This document shows, piece after piece, positions 51,351 through 62,299 of a stretch of DNA of 64,000 nucleotides (position 1 is its first letter; the number at the start of each line of letters is the position of its first letter). Below the pieces are notes generated by a model. It did not search any database, was not told the DNA's origin, and saw only the letters and a list, made by a program, of their open reading frames with translations. The position numbers and the translations under genes were made by a program. The stretch comes from Anaeromyxobacter soli (GTDB lineage Bacteria; Myxococcota; Myxococcia; Myxococcales; Anaeromyxobacteraceae), in contig NZ_JAKZLF010000007.1 in the NCBI RefSeq assembly GCF_022808855.1, forward strand, positions 62,001-126,000, written 5' to 3'.

Positions 51351-53183
51351 TCAGGATCTCGAGGGCGCAGTCCCCGCCAGATCCGCCAGCGGCAGCTCGA
51401 CGTGGAAGGTGGACCCCTGCCGCGGCCGGCTCTCCACGCGGATGGCGCCGCCGCCGGCCTCGATGATCTCCCGGGCGACCCACAGGCCGAGCCCGAGCCC
51501 TCCGTAGTGCCGCGCGCTCACCGCGCGCTCGAAGGGCTCGAAGATTCGAACCTGGTCCTCCGGGGCGATCCCGATGCCGCGATCGGCCACGGTGAGCACC
51601 GCGACGCCGTCGCGGCGCTCGAGCGCGAGCGCGATGGGGCTCCCCGCGCCGTACTTCATCGCGTTGGCGAGCAGGTTCGTGATCACCTGCTCCACCCGGA
51701 GCCTGTCGCCGAGGGCGGCGATCCCGGGCGCGACGGCCACCTCGAGCGGGCAGCGTGCGCGGTCGGCGGCCTCGGCGAGCCGCGCGGCGACCTGCGTGAC
51801 GCTCTCCGTCAGATCGAAGCGCTTCCGCTCCAGGTCGAGCTTCCCGGTCGCGATGTGCGAGACGTCGAGGAGCGTGCCGACGAGCGAGCCGAGCCGCTCG
51901 ACGCTCGCGGCGCTGGCCGCGACGCGCTGCATGACGCCCGCGAGCTCGGGCGACACTCGCTCCCTGCGGAGGAGCCGGTGCGCCTGCTGGATCTGGAGGA
52001 GCGCCGCGGTCACGGGCGTCTTGAGCTCGTGGCTCGCCACGGAGAGGAACACGTCCCGGGCGCGGATCGCCTCGTTCTTCGCGTCCTCGGAGGCCTTCTG
52101 GAGGTGGATGTCGGTGAGCGTGCCCACCCACCGGCGCAGCCGCCCGTCCGCGCCGCGCAGGGGGGCGGCGCGCACGAGGAACCAGCGGTATTCGCCGTCG
52201 CGGCCGAGGAGCCGGAGCGTGCCGTCACCCCCGATCTCCTCGTCGCGCATGCGCTTCCAGAACGCGACCACCGGGGCGCGGTCCTCGCGGTGCACGAGCG
52301 TGCGCCAGCGGCCGTTCGCGAGCTCCTCGTCCGTCTTGCCGGTGTACTCGCGGATCTGCGGGTTCTGGAACTGGGTGCGCCCCGTGGCGTCCGCGGTCCA
52401 GACCATCTGCGGGATGGCGCCGAGGAGCGTGCGGAACCACTCCTCGGACTCGCGCTGCGCCGCCTCCGCCGTCTCGCGCGCCGTGAGGTCCGAGCACGCG
52501 CCCACCCACTCGATCACCCGCCCGCGAGTGTCGGCGACCGGGGCGGCGCGCGCCACCACCGGCGCGAAGCCCCCCCCGCTCCGACGCAGCCGGTACTCGA
52601 GCTCGAACCGGTCGCGCCGCGCGACCGCCTCGCGCCAGCCCCGCGCCACTCGGTCCCGGTCGTCGGGGTGGACCGCGTCGAGCCAGCCCGAGCCGCGGTA
52701 CTCGGCCAGGCTCTGGCCGGTGAAGGCGCGTCACGACGGCGAGTCCGCGTGCGCGAGCCCCTCGGGAGTCGTCGTCCAGATGACGTCCGAGCTCGTCGCC
52801 ACGAGCGATTCGAAGCGGTGCGCGTGCGCGTCGCGCTCCAGGTACCCGTCCCGCAGCGCCGCCGCGATCCAGCAGAGCACGCCGCCGATGACGAGGAACA
52901 GCGAGACGACGACCACCTCCGCCTGCGACGGCCCGAACGCGTCGTAGGGCGCGATGAAGAACCAGCCGCACAGGCCCGCCGAGAGCCCGAGCGAGAGGAG
53001 CCCCGGCCCGAGCCCGCCCAGGTAGGTCGCGAAGACGACGGCCGGCACGTACAGCGCGAGCGGAGCGCTGGAGACGAGCGGGCGCATCGCCAGCGAGAGC
53101 GCCGTGGAGAGGAGCGGGAACGCGACGCCGAGCGACAAGGCCACGGCGCGCCTGAGCTCGGGCGGCGGGAAGCGCACGCGCAC
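51351..53183 (-). pseudogene. PAS histidine kinase interrupted by one in-frame TGA
   Basis: A single frame from GTG 53183 to 51351 would encode about 610 residues: DUF4118-like four-helix membrane region (LYVPAVVFATYLGGLGPGLLSLGLSAG), a PAS domain, a second PAS domain (WFRTLLGAIPQMVWTADATG), HisKA (SVASHELKTPVTAALLQIQQ) and HATPase_c (NLLANAMKYGAG, DRGIGIAPEDQVRIFEPFERA). At 52731-52733 the codon is TGA, inside LAHADSPS*RAFTGQSLAEY, exactly where PAS domains have Trp (PSWRAFTGQ); TGG to TGA is one change. No frameshift is needed. The gene is therefore a nonsense pseudogene, a split pair, or a sequencing error. An internal ATG at 52649 could restart the second PAS plus kinase core. Confidence 0.8.
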
Positions 53184-53189
53184 CGGCGC

Positions 53190-53195
53190 AGCCTA
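53190..53195 (-). promoter_or_regulatory. -10 box TAGGCT for the interrupted histidine kinase
   Basis: TAGGCT on the minus strand, six bases, then GTG 53183. This is the same hexamer as upstream of the glycosyltransferase at 32008, and again no Shine-Dalgarno fits. It indicates the full-length gene was expressed, at least before the stop arose. Confidence 0.5.
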
Positions 53196-53286
53196 GCGCT
53201 TCGCGCGGCGCCGTGCGCATCCTCCTCGGAGGTAGCCCTCGGGGTGCGTGCGTCCGGGCGGCCGGCCTCCTCACGGCGCCGCCCGC

Positions 53287-54579
53287 TCAGGCGGGGTCGA
53301 GCAGGCCGCGTGCCGCCTCGCGCGCCTCCGCCGCGATGGCCGCCTCGTCGGCGCCGAGCAGCCGGCCCTCCCGGAGCCGTACCTCACCGTCCACGACGAC
53401 CCATGCCGCAGGCGCTCCCGCCCACAGGAGGGCGAGATCGCCGCCAGGGAGCTCCGGCAGCGGCACCGGCGGTCGCCAGTCGAGCACGACCACGTCGGCG
53501 AGCGCGCCGGCCTCGAGGCACCCGAGGGTCTCGCCGAACGCCTCCGAGGCGAGCCGTGCCGCGGTCGGCCAGGCGACCTTGCCGACGAGGCTGCCCGCCG
53601 CGCCCGCGCTCCGGCCGGCGTGCCTGAGCAGCGTCGCGGCGTGGAACGCCTCGCCGGCGACGTCCGGGAAGAGCCCGTCGGTGCCGAACGCGATGCTCAC
53701 GCCGAGGCCCGCGAAGTCGAGGAGCGCCGGCACGGGGGCGCCGAAGAACATCGCCGCGCGCGGCGTCACGGCGAGCACGGCGCGCGCGTCGGCGACCATC
53801 ACCGCCTCGGCGTGGACGGTGGTCCCCCCGTGCGCCACGAGGGTGCGCGGCCCGAGCAGCCCGTGCGCGGCGAGGACCTCCAGCGGCCGCCGGCCGAACC
53901 GGGCGAACGCGTGCGCGAGGTCGGCCTCGTCCTCGCCCAGGCAGGCGTGCACGCCCGCGCCCGCGTGCGCGCCGGCGAGCGCGAGCGTCTCCTCGGTGGT
54001 TTCGAAGAGCCCGGCGATCCCGACCGCGCCGCGGAGCCGCGCGTCGGTCGCGTGCCGCGCGGCGAACGCCGCCGACGCGCGCACCTCCTCCTCGCCGCCG
54101 GCGCCGCGCGCGCCGTGGGCGAGCACCGCCCGCAGGCCCAGCGCGCAGGCGCCCGCGACCGCCTCGAGCGCCTCCGCCGCGGCCCCGGGCGCGGCGCGGA
54201 CGAGATCGAACGCGCAGGTCACGCCCGCGCGCAGGGCGGCGAGCGCGCCCGCCCGCGCCAGCGCCCCGAGGCGCTCCGGGGTGGCGCGGCGCTCGGCCCG
54301 GCCGCGGAGGCCGGCGCGCAGATCGGAGATCGTGGGCGGGGGGCGCCCGGGGAGCCCCGCCAGCCGCTGCAGCGACCCGAGGGCGAGGTGGGTGTGCGCG
54401 TCGATCATCCCGGGCACCACCAGCCGCCCGTCCGCGTCCACGTCCCAGTCGCCCGGCCGCCCCTCGACCCGCCGGCCCGGCGGCGCGACGAGGACGATGC
54501 GCCGCCCCTCCACCACGACGGTCGCGCCCGCGCCCGCCGGGGGCACGATCCCGTTCCGGATGACGATCCGTCCGTCCAC
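53287..54579 (-). CDS. Amidohydrolase-family deaminase (SsnA-like)
   Basis: A 430-residue metal-dependent amidohydrolase: MIDAHTHLALGSLQRLAG supplies the HxH site near residue 65, VHACLGEDEADL and LVAHGGTTVHAEAV the next ligands, and FGTDGLFPDV the final Asp. The closest style I recall is the SsnA/SAH-deaminase group acting on nucleobase-like or guanidino compounds; the substrate is unknown. The 3' end has a 51-bp degraded copy at 1869-1919. The gene stands alone, between the broken kinase and prfA. ATG 54579 is the natural start. Confidence 0.82.
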   Translation of the reverse strand: MDGRIVIRNGIVPPAGAGATVVVEGRRIVLVAPPGRRVEGRPGDWDVDADGRLVVPGMIDAHTHLALGSLQRLAGLPGRPPPTISDLRAGLRGRAERRATPERLGALARAGALAALRAGVTCAFDLVRAAPGAAAEALEAVAGACALGLRAVLAHGARGAGGEEEVRASAAFAARHATDARLRGAVGIAGLFETTEETLALAGAHAGAGVHACLGEDEADLAHAFARFGRRPLEVLAAHGLLGPRTLVAHGGTTVHAEAVMVADARAVLAVTPRAAMFFGAPVPALLDFAGLGVSIAFGTDGLFPDVAGEAFHAATLLRHAGRSAGAAGSLVGKVAWPTAARLASEAFGETLGCLEAGALADVVVLDWRPPVPLPELPGGDLALLWAGAPAAWVVVDGEVRLREGRLLGADEAAIAAEAREAARGLLDPA

Positions 54580-54692
54580 GGGCGCGCATCATCCCTCCCG
54601 CGCCGACGCCGCGCAAAGGCGGCGCTCCGCCGCGCCCTACGCCCCCGTGCGCCTTGCCGGGCGAGGCCCGGAGCGGTTAAGAACGTGCCCCC

Positions 54693-55811
<1,119 letters not shown>

Positions 55812-55886
55812 GCCCCACCCCCCGCCACCGATGACGATGCGTGAACAGGCGCTCCCGGCGCGCGGGGACGGGGGCGCGGCCCCCGC

Positions 55887-56753
55887 ATGATCACCACGTC
55901 CTGGACCCCTCTGAAGCTCCTGGCCTGGACCCAGGAGTTCTTCGCGAAGAAGGGCGTCGACTCGCCGCGCCTCACCGCGGAGGTGCTCCTCGCGCACGCG
56001 CTCTCCTGCGATCGGGTCCGGCTCTACCTCGACTTCGACAAGCCGCTCGGCGAGCCCGAGCTCGCCGCCTACCGCGAGCTCGTCCGCCGCCGCGGCGAGG
56101 GCGAGCCCACCGCCTACCTCGTCGGCAAGAGAGAGTTCTACGGCCGGGCGTTCGCGGTGGACGCGCGGGTGCTCGTCCCGCGCCCCGAGACCGAGCTCCT
56201 CGTCGAGGCGGCGCTCGCGGCGCTGCCGCCGGGCGGGCGGCTCCTCGACCTCTGCACCGGCTCCGGCGCGATCGCCGTCAGCGTCGCCCTCGAGCGGCCG
56301 GACGCGCGCGTCCTCGCGACCGACGCCTCGGAGGGCGCCCTCGCCGTGGCGCGGGAGAACGCGGCCCGGCTCGGCGCCGTGGTCGAGTTCTCCCACGGCG
56401 ACCTGTGGGCGGCGGTCCACGGGGACGCGCGGTTCGAGGTGATCGTCTCCAATCCGCCCTACGTTCCGACGGGCGAGGTCGCCGGGCTCTCCCGCGAGGT
56501 GCGGCGCGAGCCGTGCATCGCGCTCGACGGGGGGGCCGACGGACTCGCGCTCCTCCGCCGCATCGTCGCCGGCGCACCGGCGCGGCTCGTCCCCGGGGGA
56601 ACGCTCGTGCTGGAGATGCACGAGGGCCACCTCGCCGAGCTGCCGAGCCTGTGCCTGCAGGCCGGCTTCGAGCGTGCGGAGGCCCGCCGGGACCACGCCG
56701 GGCTGCCCAGGCTGGTGGTGGCCCACATGGCGGGCGGACCCCACCCGGCGTAG
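55887..56753 (+). CDS. prmC: Release factor glutamine methyltransferase PrmC (HemK)
   Basis: A 288-residue SAM-dependent enzyme that methylates the Gln of the GGQ motif of release factors. The N-terminal substrate-binding domain includes YLVGKREFYGRAFAVDARVLVPRPETELLVE; the catalytic domain has LLDLCTGSGAIAVSVAL and the diagnostic VIVSNPPYVPTGEV near 190. It sits 75 bases downstream of prfA, its substrate gene. A GGGGGCGCGGCCCCC hairpin just before the ATG echoes the first stem of the dispersed repeat. Confidence 0.95.
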   Translation: MITTSWTPLKLLAWTQEFFAKKGVDSPRLTAEVLLAHALSCDRVRLYLDFDKPLGEPELAAYRELVRRRGEGEPTAYLVGKREFYGRAFAVDARVLVPRPETELLVEAALAALPPGGRLLDLCTGSGAIAVSVALERPDARVLATDASEGALAVARENAARLGAVVEFSHGDLWAAVHGDARFEVIVSNPPYVPTGEVAGLSREVRREPCIALDGGADGLALLRRIVAGAPARLVPGGTLVLEMHEGHLAELPSLCLQAGFERAEARRDHAGLPRLVVAHMAGGPHPA

Positions 56754-56843
56754 AATCCGCCCGCCTCGACGCCCGGTCTGGGCCCGACGGGCCCGCGCTG
56801 TCACGCGCGGTGCAACACCCGCGGCGCGCGCCGCGGGCACGGA

Positions 56844-58114
<1,271 letters not shown>

Positions 58115-58118
<4 letters not shown>

Positions 58119-58777
58119 ACGGCGAGATCATCACGGTCGCGGTCCCGAAGGGCCGGCTGCTGGAGGAGTCGTCGGCGCTCTTCGAGCGCGCCCTCGGCGT
58201 CTCCCCGAAGAAGCTCCTCGACGGGACGCGCAAGCTCGCCGCCGACGCGCCCGAGGCGGGGCTGCGCTTCATCTCCATCCGGGCCGCGGACGTGGCGAGC
58301 TACGTGGAGCACGGAGCGGCGGCGGTCGGCATCGTGGGGCTCGACATCCTGCGGGAGGAGCCGCGCGACCTGTACGAGCCGCTCGACCTCGGGATCGGCC
58401 GCTGCACGGTGATCGTGGCCCGGCACCGGGACGCGAAGCCCCTCCCCCGCGGGGTCGCGCCCCGCGTCGCCACCAAGTACCTCTCGCTCGCCGCCCACCA
58501 CTTCGCGAAGAAGGGCATCCCGGCGGAGATCATCCCGCTCCACGGCTCCATCGAGGTCGCCCCTTCGCTCGGCCTCGCCGACGCCATCGTCGATATCACC
58601 GAGACCGGGGAGACCCTCCGCGCGAACGGGCTCGTCATCGAGGAGACGGTCCTCGACGTCTCCGCGCGCCTGGTGGTGAACCGGGTGGCCCTGAAGCTCC
58701 ACGCGGAGCGCCTGCGCCGGCTGATCGCCGCCCTTCGCCGGGTATGCGGCGAGGCGGCAGCGCCGAAAGTCCGTTGA
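58115..58777 (+). CDS. hisG: ATP phosphoribosyltransferase, short form
   Basis: A 220-residue enzyme for the first step of histidine synthesis (ATP + PRPP). [19 protein letters not shown] at the start, [28 protein letters not shown] and the PRPP loop [20 protein letters not shown] are intact. The length matches the short HisGs form, which lacks the C-terminal regulatory domain and works with HisZ; no hisZ is in this window. Starts at GTG within the murA stop (GTGA). Confidence 0.95.
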
Positions 58778-58803
58778 AAGGTCCCGGGCCTTCTGCCTAG
58801 TAT
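58774..58803 (+). promoter_or_regulatory. Promoter of the zinc-ribbon gene
   Basis: TTGAAA (58774-58779, overlapping the hisG stop), an 18-base spacer and TAGTAT (58798-58803) give a good housekeeping promoter about 90 bases before ATG 58894, so this gene has a normal leader. The leader contains AAGGAGGA, 13 bases from the ATG, rather far. Confidence 0.55.
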
Positions 58804-58893
58804 CCGGGGGTTTCCTGGATAGCTCCGGCGCTTCGCTCGGATCCCTTTCCTGATCCTCGTGCTTCACGGTCCCAAGGAGGACCCGTTTCCGTC

Positions 58894-59277
58894 ATGGATT
58901 GCCCGCGGTGCAGCGTCGAGATGGCCGAGATTTCCCACGAGGACAGCGTGGTGCACCGCTGCGGCGAGTGCGGCGGAGTCTGGGTGGTGGATGTCGCGGA
59001 CCTGAACAAGATGCTGCTGCACGCGAACCTGCCGGCGCTGTCGGCGCTCGGCGGCTACGTGAACGCGGACGAGATCGCGGGGATGTGCCCGGCCTGTAAC
59101 GTCGATCTCGTGGTGGTCGAGGGCGGCGAGAAGCGCGCCGTCACCTACGACACCTGTGAGTCCTGCGGCGGGATCTGGATCGAGGGCGAGGAGGACGAGC
59201 CCGCCCCGGAGATCGGCTGGAAGGACGCCGAGAAGCAGATCGTGGCCTTCTTCCGCCGCTTCGCGAAGAAGAAGTAG
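58894..59277 (+). CDS. Double zinc-ribbon (zf-TFIIB) protein
   Basis: A 127-residue protein with two four-Cys zinc ribbons: MDCPRCSVEMAEI with HRCGECGGVWV, then MCPACNVDLVVVEGG with YDTCESCGGIWIEG. Between them is a short helix (DLNKMLLHANL) and at the C-terminus a basic helix (KDAEKQIVAFFRRFAKKK). The paired CxxC...CxxCGGxW pattern defines the zf-TFIIB family, whose function in bacteria is unknown. It converges on the molybdopterin gene. Confidence 0.88.
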   Translation: MDCPRCSVEMAEISHEDSVVHRCGECGGVWVVDVADLNKMLLHANLPALSALGGYVNADEIAGMCPACNVDLVVVEGGEKRAVTYDTCESCGGIWIEGEEDEPAPEIGWKDAEKQIVAFFRRFAKKK

Positions 59278-59283
59278 CCGAGC

Positions 59284-59979
59284 TCACCACATCCGGTCGT
59301 CGCGCCACGGGTACGCGGTGTTCGAGTACCCGCGGATCTCCCAGTAGCCGCGCCGATCGTGGGTCATGAGCTCGAGGCGCGAGACCCACTTCGCGCCCTT
59401 CCAGGCGTAGAGCTGGGGCGTCACCACGCGCACCGGCCCGCCGTGCGCCCGCGGGAGCGGCGCGCCCTCGACCGCGTGGACGAGGAGGACGTCGGGCTTG
59501 AGCGCCTCCTCGAGCGGCAGGTTGGTGGAGTAGCCGTCGGACGCGTGCGCCATGAGGTGGGTCGCCTCCGCGAGCGGCCGCGCGAGCGCGAGGACGGTCT
59601 CGAGCCGGACGCCGCGGAAGGCGAGGTCCAGGACCGACCAGCCGGTCACGCAGTGGAAGTCGGCCTCCACGTCCTCCTGCGGGAGCGCCATCAGCTCGGC
59701 GAAGGAGAGCGTGAGCGGCGCCTCGCAGGCCCCGTCCACCACGAGCCGCCAGCGCTCGGGCGCGATCTCCGGCGTCTCGCCGAGATCGAGCACCGGCCAC
59801 TCCGACTTCTCGAAGACGTTCTGGCCCGGCGGCTCCTTCGGCATGCCGTGCCGGTTCCGCGGCCCGTCCCCCTGCGGCGCGGCGTCGGAGAGCGAGGGCG
59901 TCGCCCGCAGCTTCTCGCCGAAGCGCGCCCGCAGCGCCGCCACCCCGTCCTCGATCCGCCGCCGGATTTCGTCGCTCAC
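59284..59979 (-). CDS. Molybdopterin-dependent sulfite-oxidase-family oxidoreductase
   Basis: A 231-residue protein of the SUOX/MsrP (YedY) fold. The Mo-ligating Cys is in ADFHCVTGWSVLDLAFRGVRL near residue 118; HASDGYSTNLPLEEAL and GGPVRVVTPQLYAWKGAKWVSRLEL are the flanking family blocks. It lacks a Tat signal, so unlike MsrP it appears cytosolic. The start is GTG 59979 (VSDEIRRRIEDGVAAL), with TAGAAC seven bases upstream; the longer reading to 60039 is Arg/Pro-rich and unlikely. The substrate is unknown. Confidence 0.87.
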   Translation of the reverse strand: MSDEIRRRIEDGVAALRARFGEKLRATPSLSDAAPQGDGPRNRHGMPKEPPGQNVFEKSEWPVLDLGETPEIAPERWRLVVDGACEAPLTLSFAELMALPQEDVEADFHCVTGWSVLDLAFRGVRLETVLALARPLAEATHLMAHASDGYSTNLPLEEALKPDVLLVHAVEGAPLPRAHGGPVRVVTPQLYAWKGAKWVSRLELMTHDRRGYWEIRGYSNTAYPWRDDRMW

Positions 59980-60093
59980 GGCTGCCGTTCTAGCCGGTCG
60001 GCGGCGCCCACGCACCCCGCATGCCCCGGGCGGCTCCACCCGGCCGAACTCCTTGACTCCCGGGCCCCTTCACGGCAAAAACTGGTCCGCGAC

Positions 60094-60169
60094 GCGGGAA
60101 TAGCTCAGTTGGTAGAGCATCAGCTTCCCAAGCTGAGGGTCGCCGGTTCGAACCCGGTTTCCCGCTCCA
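60094..60169 (+). tRNA. tRNA-Gly (anticodon CCC)
   Basis: A 76-base cloverleaf: acceptor GCGGGAA pairs with TTCCCGC, D-arm AGCTCAGTTGGTAGAGCA, anticodon stem TCAGC/GCTGA around the loop TTCCCAA (anticodon CCC, reads GGG), T-arm GCCGG-TTCGAAC-CCGGT, discriminator T, and CCA encoded in the DNA. TTGACT at 60053-60058 may be its -35 region. Confidence 0.95.
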
Positions 60170-60177
60170 GTTCTTCC

Positions 60178-60213
60178 GAGGGGTTCCGTCGAGAGGCGGG
60201 ACCCCTCTGCTTT
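60178..60213 (+). terminator. Terminator after tRNA-Gly
   Basis: GAGGGGT and ACCCCTC flank a mostly paired interior, followed by TGCTTTGTG, a short T-rich tail. Position and form fit a Rho-independent terminator of the tRNA transcript. Confidence 0.65.
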
Positions 60214-60251
60214 GTGGGCTGAGGGTTCCGGCTCGGCGTTCGTTCCGAAGT

Positions 60252-60332
60252 CTAGGGCTCGAGGACCCGCTGCAGCTGGCCGGTGCGGAGCTGCTCCTCC
60301 ACCATCGGCTCGAAGTCGTACCTGTCCCAGCG
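60252..60332 (-). pseudogene. Possible LysR-type regulator C-terminal remnant
   Basis: On the minus strand a frame ends RWDRYDFEPMVEEQLRTGQL then QRVLEP and a TAG stop, matching the usual C-terminal pattern of LysR-family regulators (x-G-x-L-x-x-V-L-x-x). Upstream of this the frame loses any LysR likeness, and no helix-turn-helix is present. The rest of 60214-60453 holds no gene I can support. Confidence 0.4.
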
Positions 60333-60453
60333 CCGGGCCGGCGCCCTCGACGAGGCGCCTCCCTGCGTCGGTCAGCGCTGGAGCGTCAACGGCAGCGACT
60401 GGGACGCGCGCGCGGGCGACGCCAGCGTGAACTGGCGGAGTACTGATCGAGAG

Positions 60454-60921
60454 TCACGCGGACGTCTGGATTTCGAGACCGTAGCGAGCGCCGAGCTTGG
60501 TCAACCTATCCACGTCTGGCGGCGAAGTCGGCGCCGGAGGAATCTCGCGCCGCTGCGCCGGCTCGCCCGCTTCGGCGAAGAACTTGTCGATCCCACCCGG
60601 CTCGTAGGTCACGACCACGCGGAGCTTGCTCGTAGGCTCGAAGTGCTCGAGCTTGTCGGCGGGGATGCGGATCAGCGATCCGGGCCCGCACTCGAGCTTC
60701 TTCCCGTCGACGTGCAACGTGAGCGTTCCCTCGACGACGTACACGGTTTCCACAACGCGACGGTGAACGTGTGCAGGCGGCCCCATACCTGCGGGCATGG
60801 TCATCTGCATGACCGTCGCCTCGCCATTCGACTCGTCGCTCGACAGCAGGACTTCGTAGAGGCCTCCGAGCATCCAGAAGGCCCTACCCTCACCCGACTT
60901 GTGAACTATCGCCTGAGCCAT
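60454..60921 (-). CDS. Cupin-domain protein
   Basis: A 155-residue single-domain cupin. Motif 1 is PPAHVHRRVVETVYVVEGTLTLHVDG, with H-x-H and a downstream Glu, and motif 2 is GSLIRIPADKLEHFEPTS with a His; these bind a metal in the family. Small cupins bind or isomerise diverse small molecules; no substrate is indicated. ATG 60921 (MAQAIVHKSG) follows GGGGAGACG; ATG 60933 is in frame upstream. Base composition here is visibly less GC-rich than in the surrounding core genes, which with the tRNA neighbour hints at acquisition. Confidence 0.8.
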   Translation of the reverse strand: MAQAIVHKSGEGRAFWMLGGLYEVLLSSDESNGEATVMQMTMPAGMGPPAHVHRRVVETVYVVEGTLTLHVDGKKLECGPGSLIRIPADKLEHFEPTSKLRVVVTYEPGGIDKFFAEAGEPAQRREIPPAPTSPPDVDRLTKLGARYGLEIQTSA

Positions 60922-61093
60922 CGTCTCCCCCATGGGTGAAACGTCGCGCTGAAGGAACGTAGTGACTGCCTCTGGGCGTCGCTAGCTCGCTCGATCCTGG
61001 CGGCAACGGCCGCGCCAGCCTCAAGAAGCCACTCGTGGCGAACGAACGTCACAACGTTGCCGACCGGCTCAAGGAGCCTCGGACAGCAAGAGA

Positions 61094-61137
61094 GAGGCCG
61101 GAACGTAGGGGCGACCAAGCCACCAGGTTCCGGCCTC
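61094..61137. repeat. 11-bp inverted repeat (hairpin) in 60922-61187 gap
   Basis: GAGGCCGGAAC and GTTCCGGCCTC form a perfect 11-bp stem with a 22-base loop. It lies in a 266-base gap between the cupin start and the GNAT stop, next to an inverted copy of a tRNA 3' end. It could be a terminator for the GNAT gene, a recombination-associated palindrome, or the end of a lost element. Confidence 0.55.
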
Positions 61138-61143
61138 GAGAGT

Positions 61144-61172
61144 TGGAGCGGGAAGCCGGGTTCGAACTGGCG
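61144..61172 (-). repeat. Inverted copy of the tRNA-Gly 3' end
   Basis: On the minus strand these 29 bases match the T-arm and acceptor end of the tRNA-Gly gene (60141-60169) at 27 positions, including the CCA. There is no D- or anticodon arm, so it is not a tRNA gene. tRNA 3' ends are classic integration sites and such copies normally mark the far end of an integrated element, but then as direct repeats; here the copy is inverted. Confidence 0.7.
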
Positions 61173-61187
61173 CCGCATGCGAACGCG

Positions 61188-62072
61188 TCAGAGCGCCCGC
61201 TCCCACGCGCCCCGCCGCCACCGCTCGACCCACGCTTCCGCGCGGTAGAGCGCGAGCGCCGGCGCGTTCGATGCCGCGACGCGCAGCACGACCTCGCGTG
61301 CGCCGGCCGCGTCGAGCAGCGCCTCGCACCGGCGCAGCAGCCATCGCCCGAGTCCGCGACGCCGCGCGCGCGACGCGACCGCGATCGTCTCCACCTCGTC
61401 CTCCCCCTCGCGCTCGGGCGCCACGACGCCGCGCAGCAGGCCGACGGCGCCGTCGGCGTCGACGACGAACCGCAGGAGCTTCGGGTCGAACCCTGGCGCC
61501 GCCACGATGCGCGCACCGTCCTCCGCGGTGACGGGGACCGTGAATCCGACCCCGGCAAACGCGTCGTTCTCGAGCGCCGCCCAGGCGTCGAGCCCGACCT
61601 GCTCGAGGCCGACCTCCGCGAGACCGGCGGGCAGCGCGAGCGGCGGCCGCGGGCGCGTGCGGCGCATGCCGACGACGGCGTCCGCCGGCTGGTAGCCCCG
61701 CGCCTCGAGCTTCGCACCGACGCCGGGGGCGTCGCGCTCGACGACGCGAAGCGTCCGCGCCTGCGCGCTCCGCGCGCGCGCCTCCATCTCGTCCACGATC
61801 GCGAGCGCCGCCGGCGCCGGTCCCGCGAGCCACGTGAGCGCGCACCGGCCCGTCTCCGTGAGGCCCTTCGCGACCCACAGCCCCACGGCGGCCGGCGTGC
61901 CGTCTTCGAGGAGCGCGACGCCCTCGATCCCGTCCGGCAGCGCCGCGACCTCGCCCCGCAGCGCGGCGACGTTCCGACCGAGGAGCGCCGCGATGGGCGC
62001 CCAGTCCCGGACGCTCGACCAGGGCACGATGTCGCGAGGCGCCGCAGGATCCTGCACCCGATCGCGTGTCAT
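61188..62072 (-). CDS. GNAT acetyltransferase with two GNAT-like halves
   Basis: A 294-residue protein. The C-terminal half has a clear GNAT core, DEVETIAVASRARRRGLGRWLLRRCEALLDAAGAREVVLRVAASNAPALALYRAEAW, with the acetyl-CoA loop RRRGLG. The N-terminal half (AVGLWVAKGLTETGRCALTWL and onward) resembles a degenerate GNAT fold without a clear CoA loop, so this is probably a tandem GNAT with one active site. GGGGGACGA precedes ATG 62072; the frame extends to 62162. Substrate unknown. Confidence 0.8.
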   Translation of the reverse strand: MTRDRVQDPAAPRDIVPWSSVRDWAPIAALLGRNVAALRGEVAALPDGIEGVALLEDGTPAAVGLWVAKGLTETGRCALTWLAGPAPAALAIVDEMEARARSAQARTLRVVERDAPGVGAKLEARGYQPADAVVGMRRTRPRPPLALPAGLAEVGLEQVGLDAWAALENDAFAGVGFTVPVTAEDGARIVAAPGFDPKLLRFVVDADGAVGLLRGVVAPEREGEDEVETIAVASRARRRGLGRWLLRRCEALLDAAGAREVVLRVAASNAPALALYRAEAWVERWRRGAWERAL

Positions 62073-62299
62073 TCGTCCCCCACCGACGCCCGGTCGCGCC
62101 GATCCCGAAGAAGACCACAGACGGTGAAGCACGAGAACCGTTCCGTCGTTCACGCGACGCACGCCCGACCGACTTCGGGCTCGTCAATCATCTCGCATGG
62201 AGCGCGACGAAGGGATGAGCGTTCGAGGTCGTCTCTCGTACCCCGAAGACTGCGGTAACCTTTCGAGCGGAGGCGGGTTGGCTCGAAGCGGAGAAGGCC

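Noticed and set aside
52731-52733. In-frame TGA as a selenocysteine codon
   Set aside because: The position is a conserved Trp of a PAS domain, not a Cys. I did not see a SECIS-like hairpin after it and no selenoprotein family is involved.
55855-55885. Fourth copy of the dispersed repeat before prmC
   Set aside because: Only a GGGGGCGCGGCCCCC hairpin is shared; the rest of the element is missing, and such stems arise easily at this GC content.
58773-58780. Third copy of the GTTCAAC/GTTGAAA dyad (GTTGAAAG)
   Set aside because: Only one half-site is present; the other half is absent at the required spacing. It is better read as the TTGAAA -35 of the zinc-ribbon promoter.
60335-60450. Plus-strand frame QRWSVNGSDWDARAGDASVN as a gene fragment
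   Set aside because: Short, with no recognised family or upstream start, and it overlaps the region antisense to other remnants.
61144-61220. A second tRNA or tmRNA gene on the minus strand
   Set aside because: Only the T-arm and acceptor 3' strand are present; no matching 5' acceptor strand, D-arm or anticodon arm can be folded.
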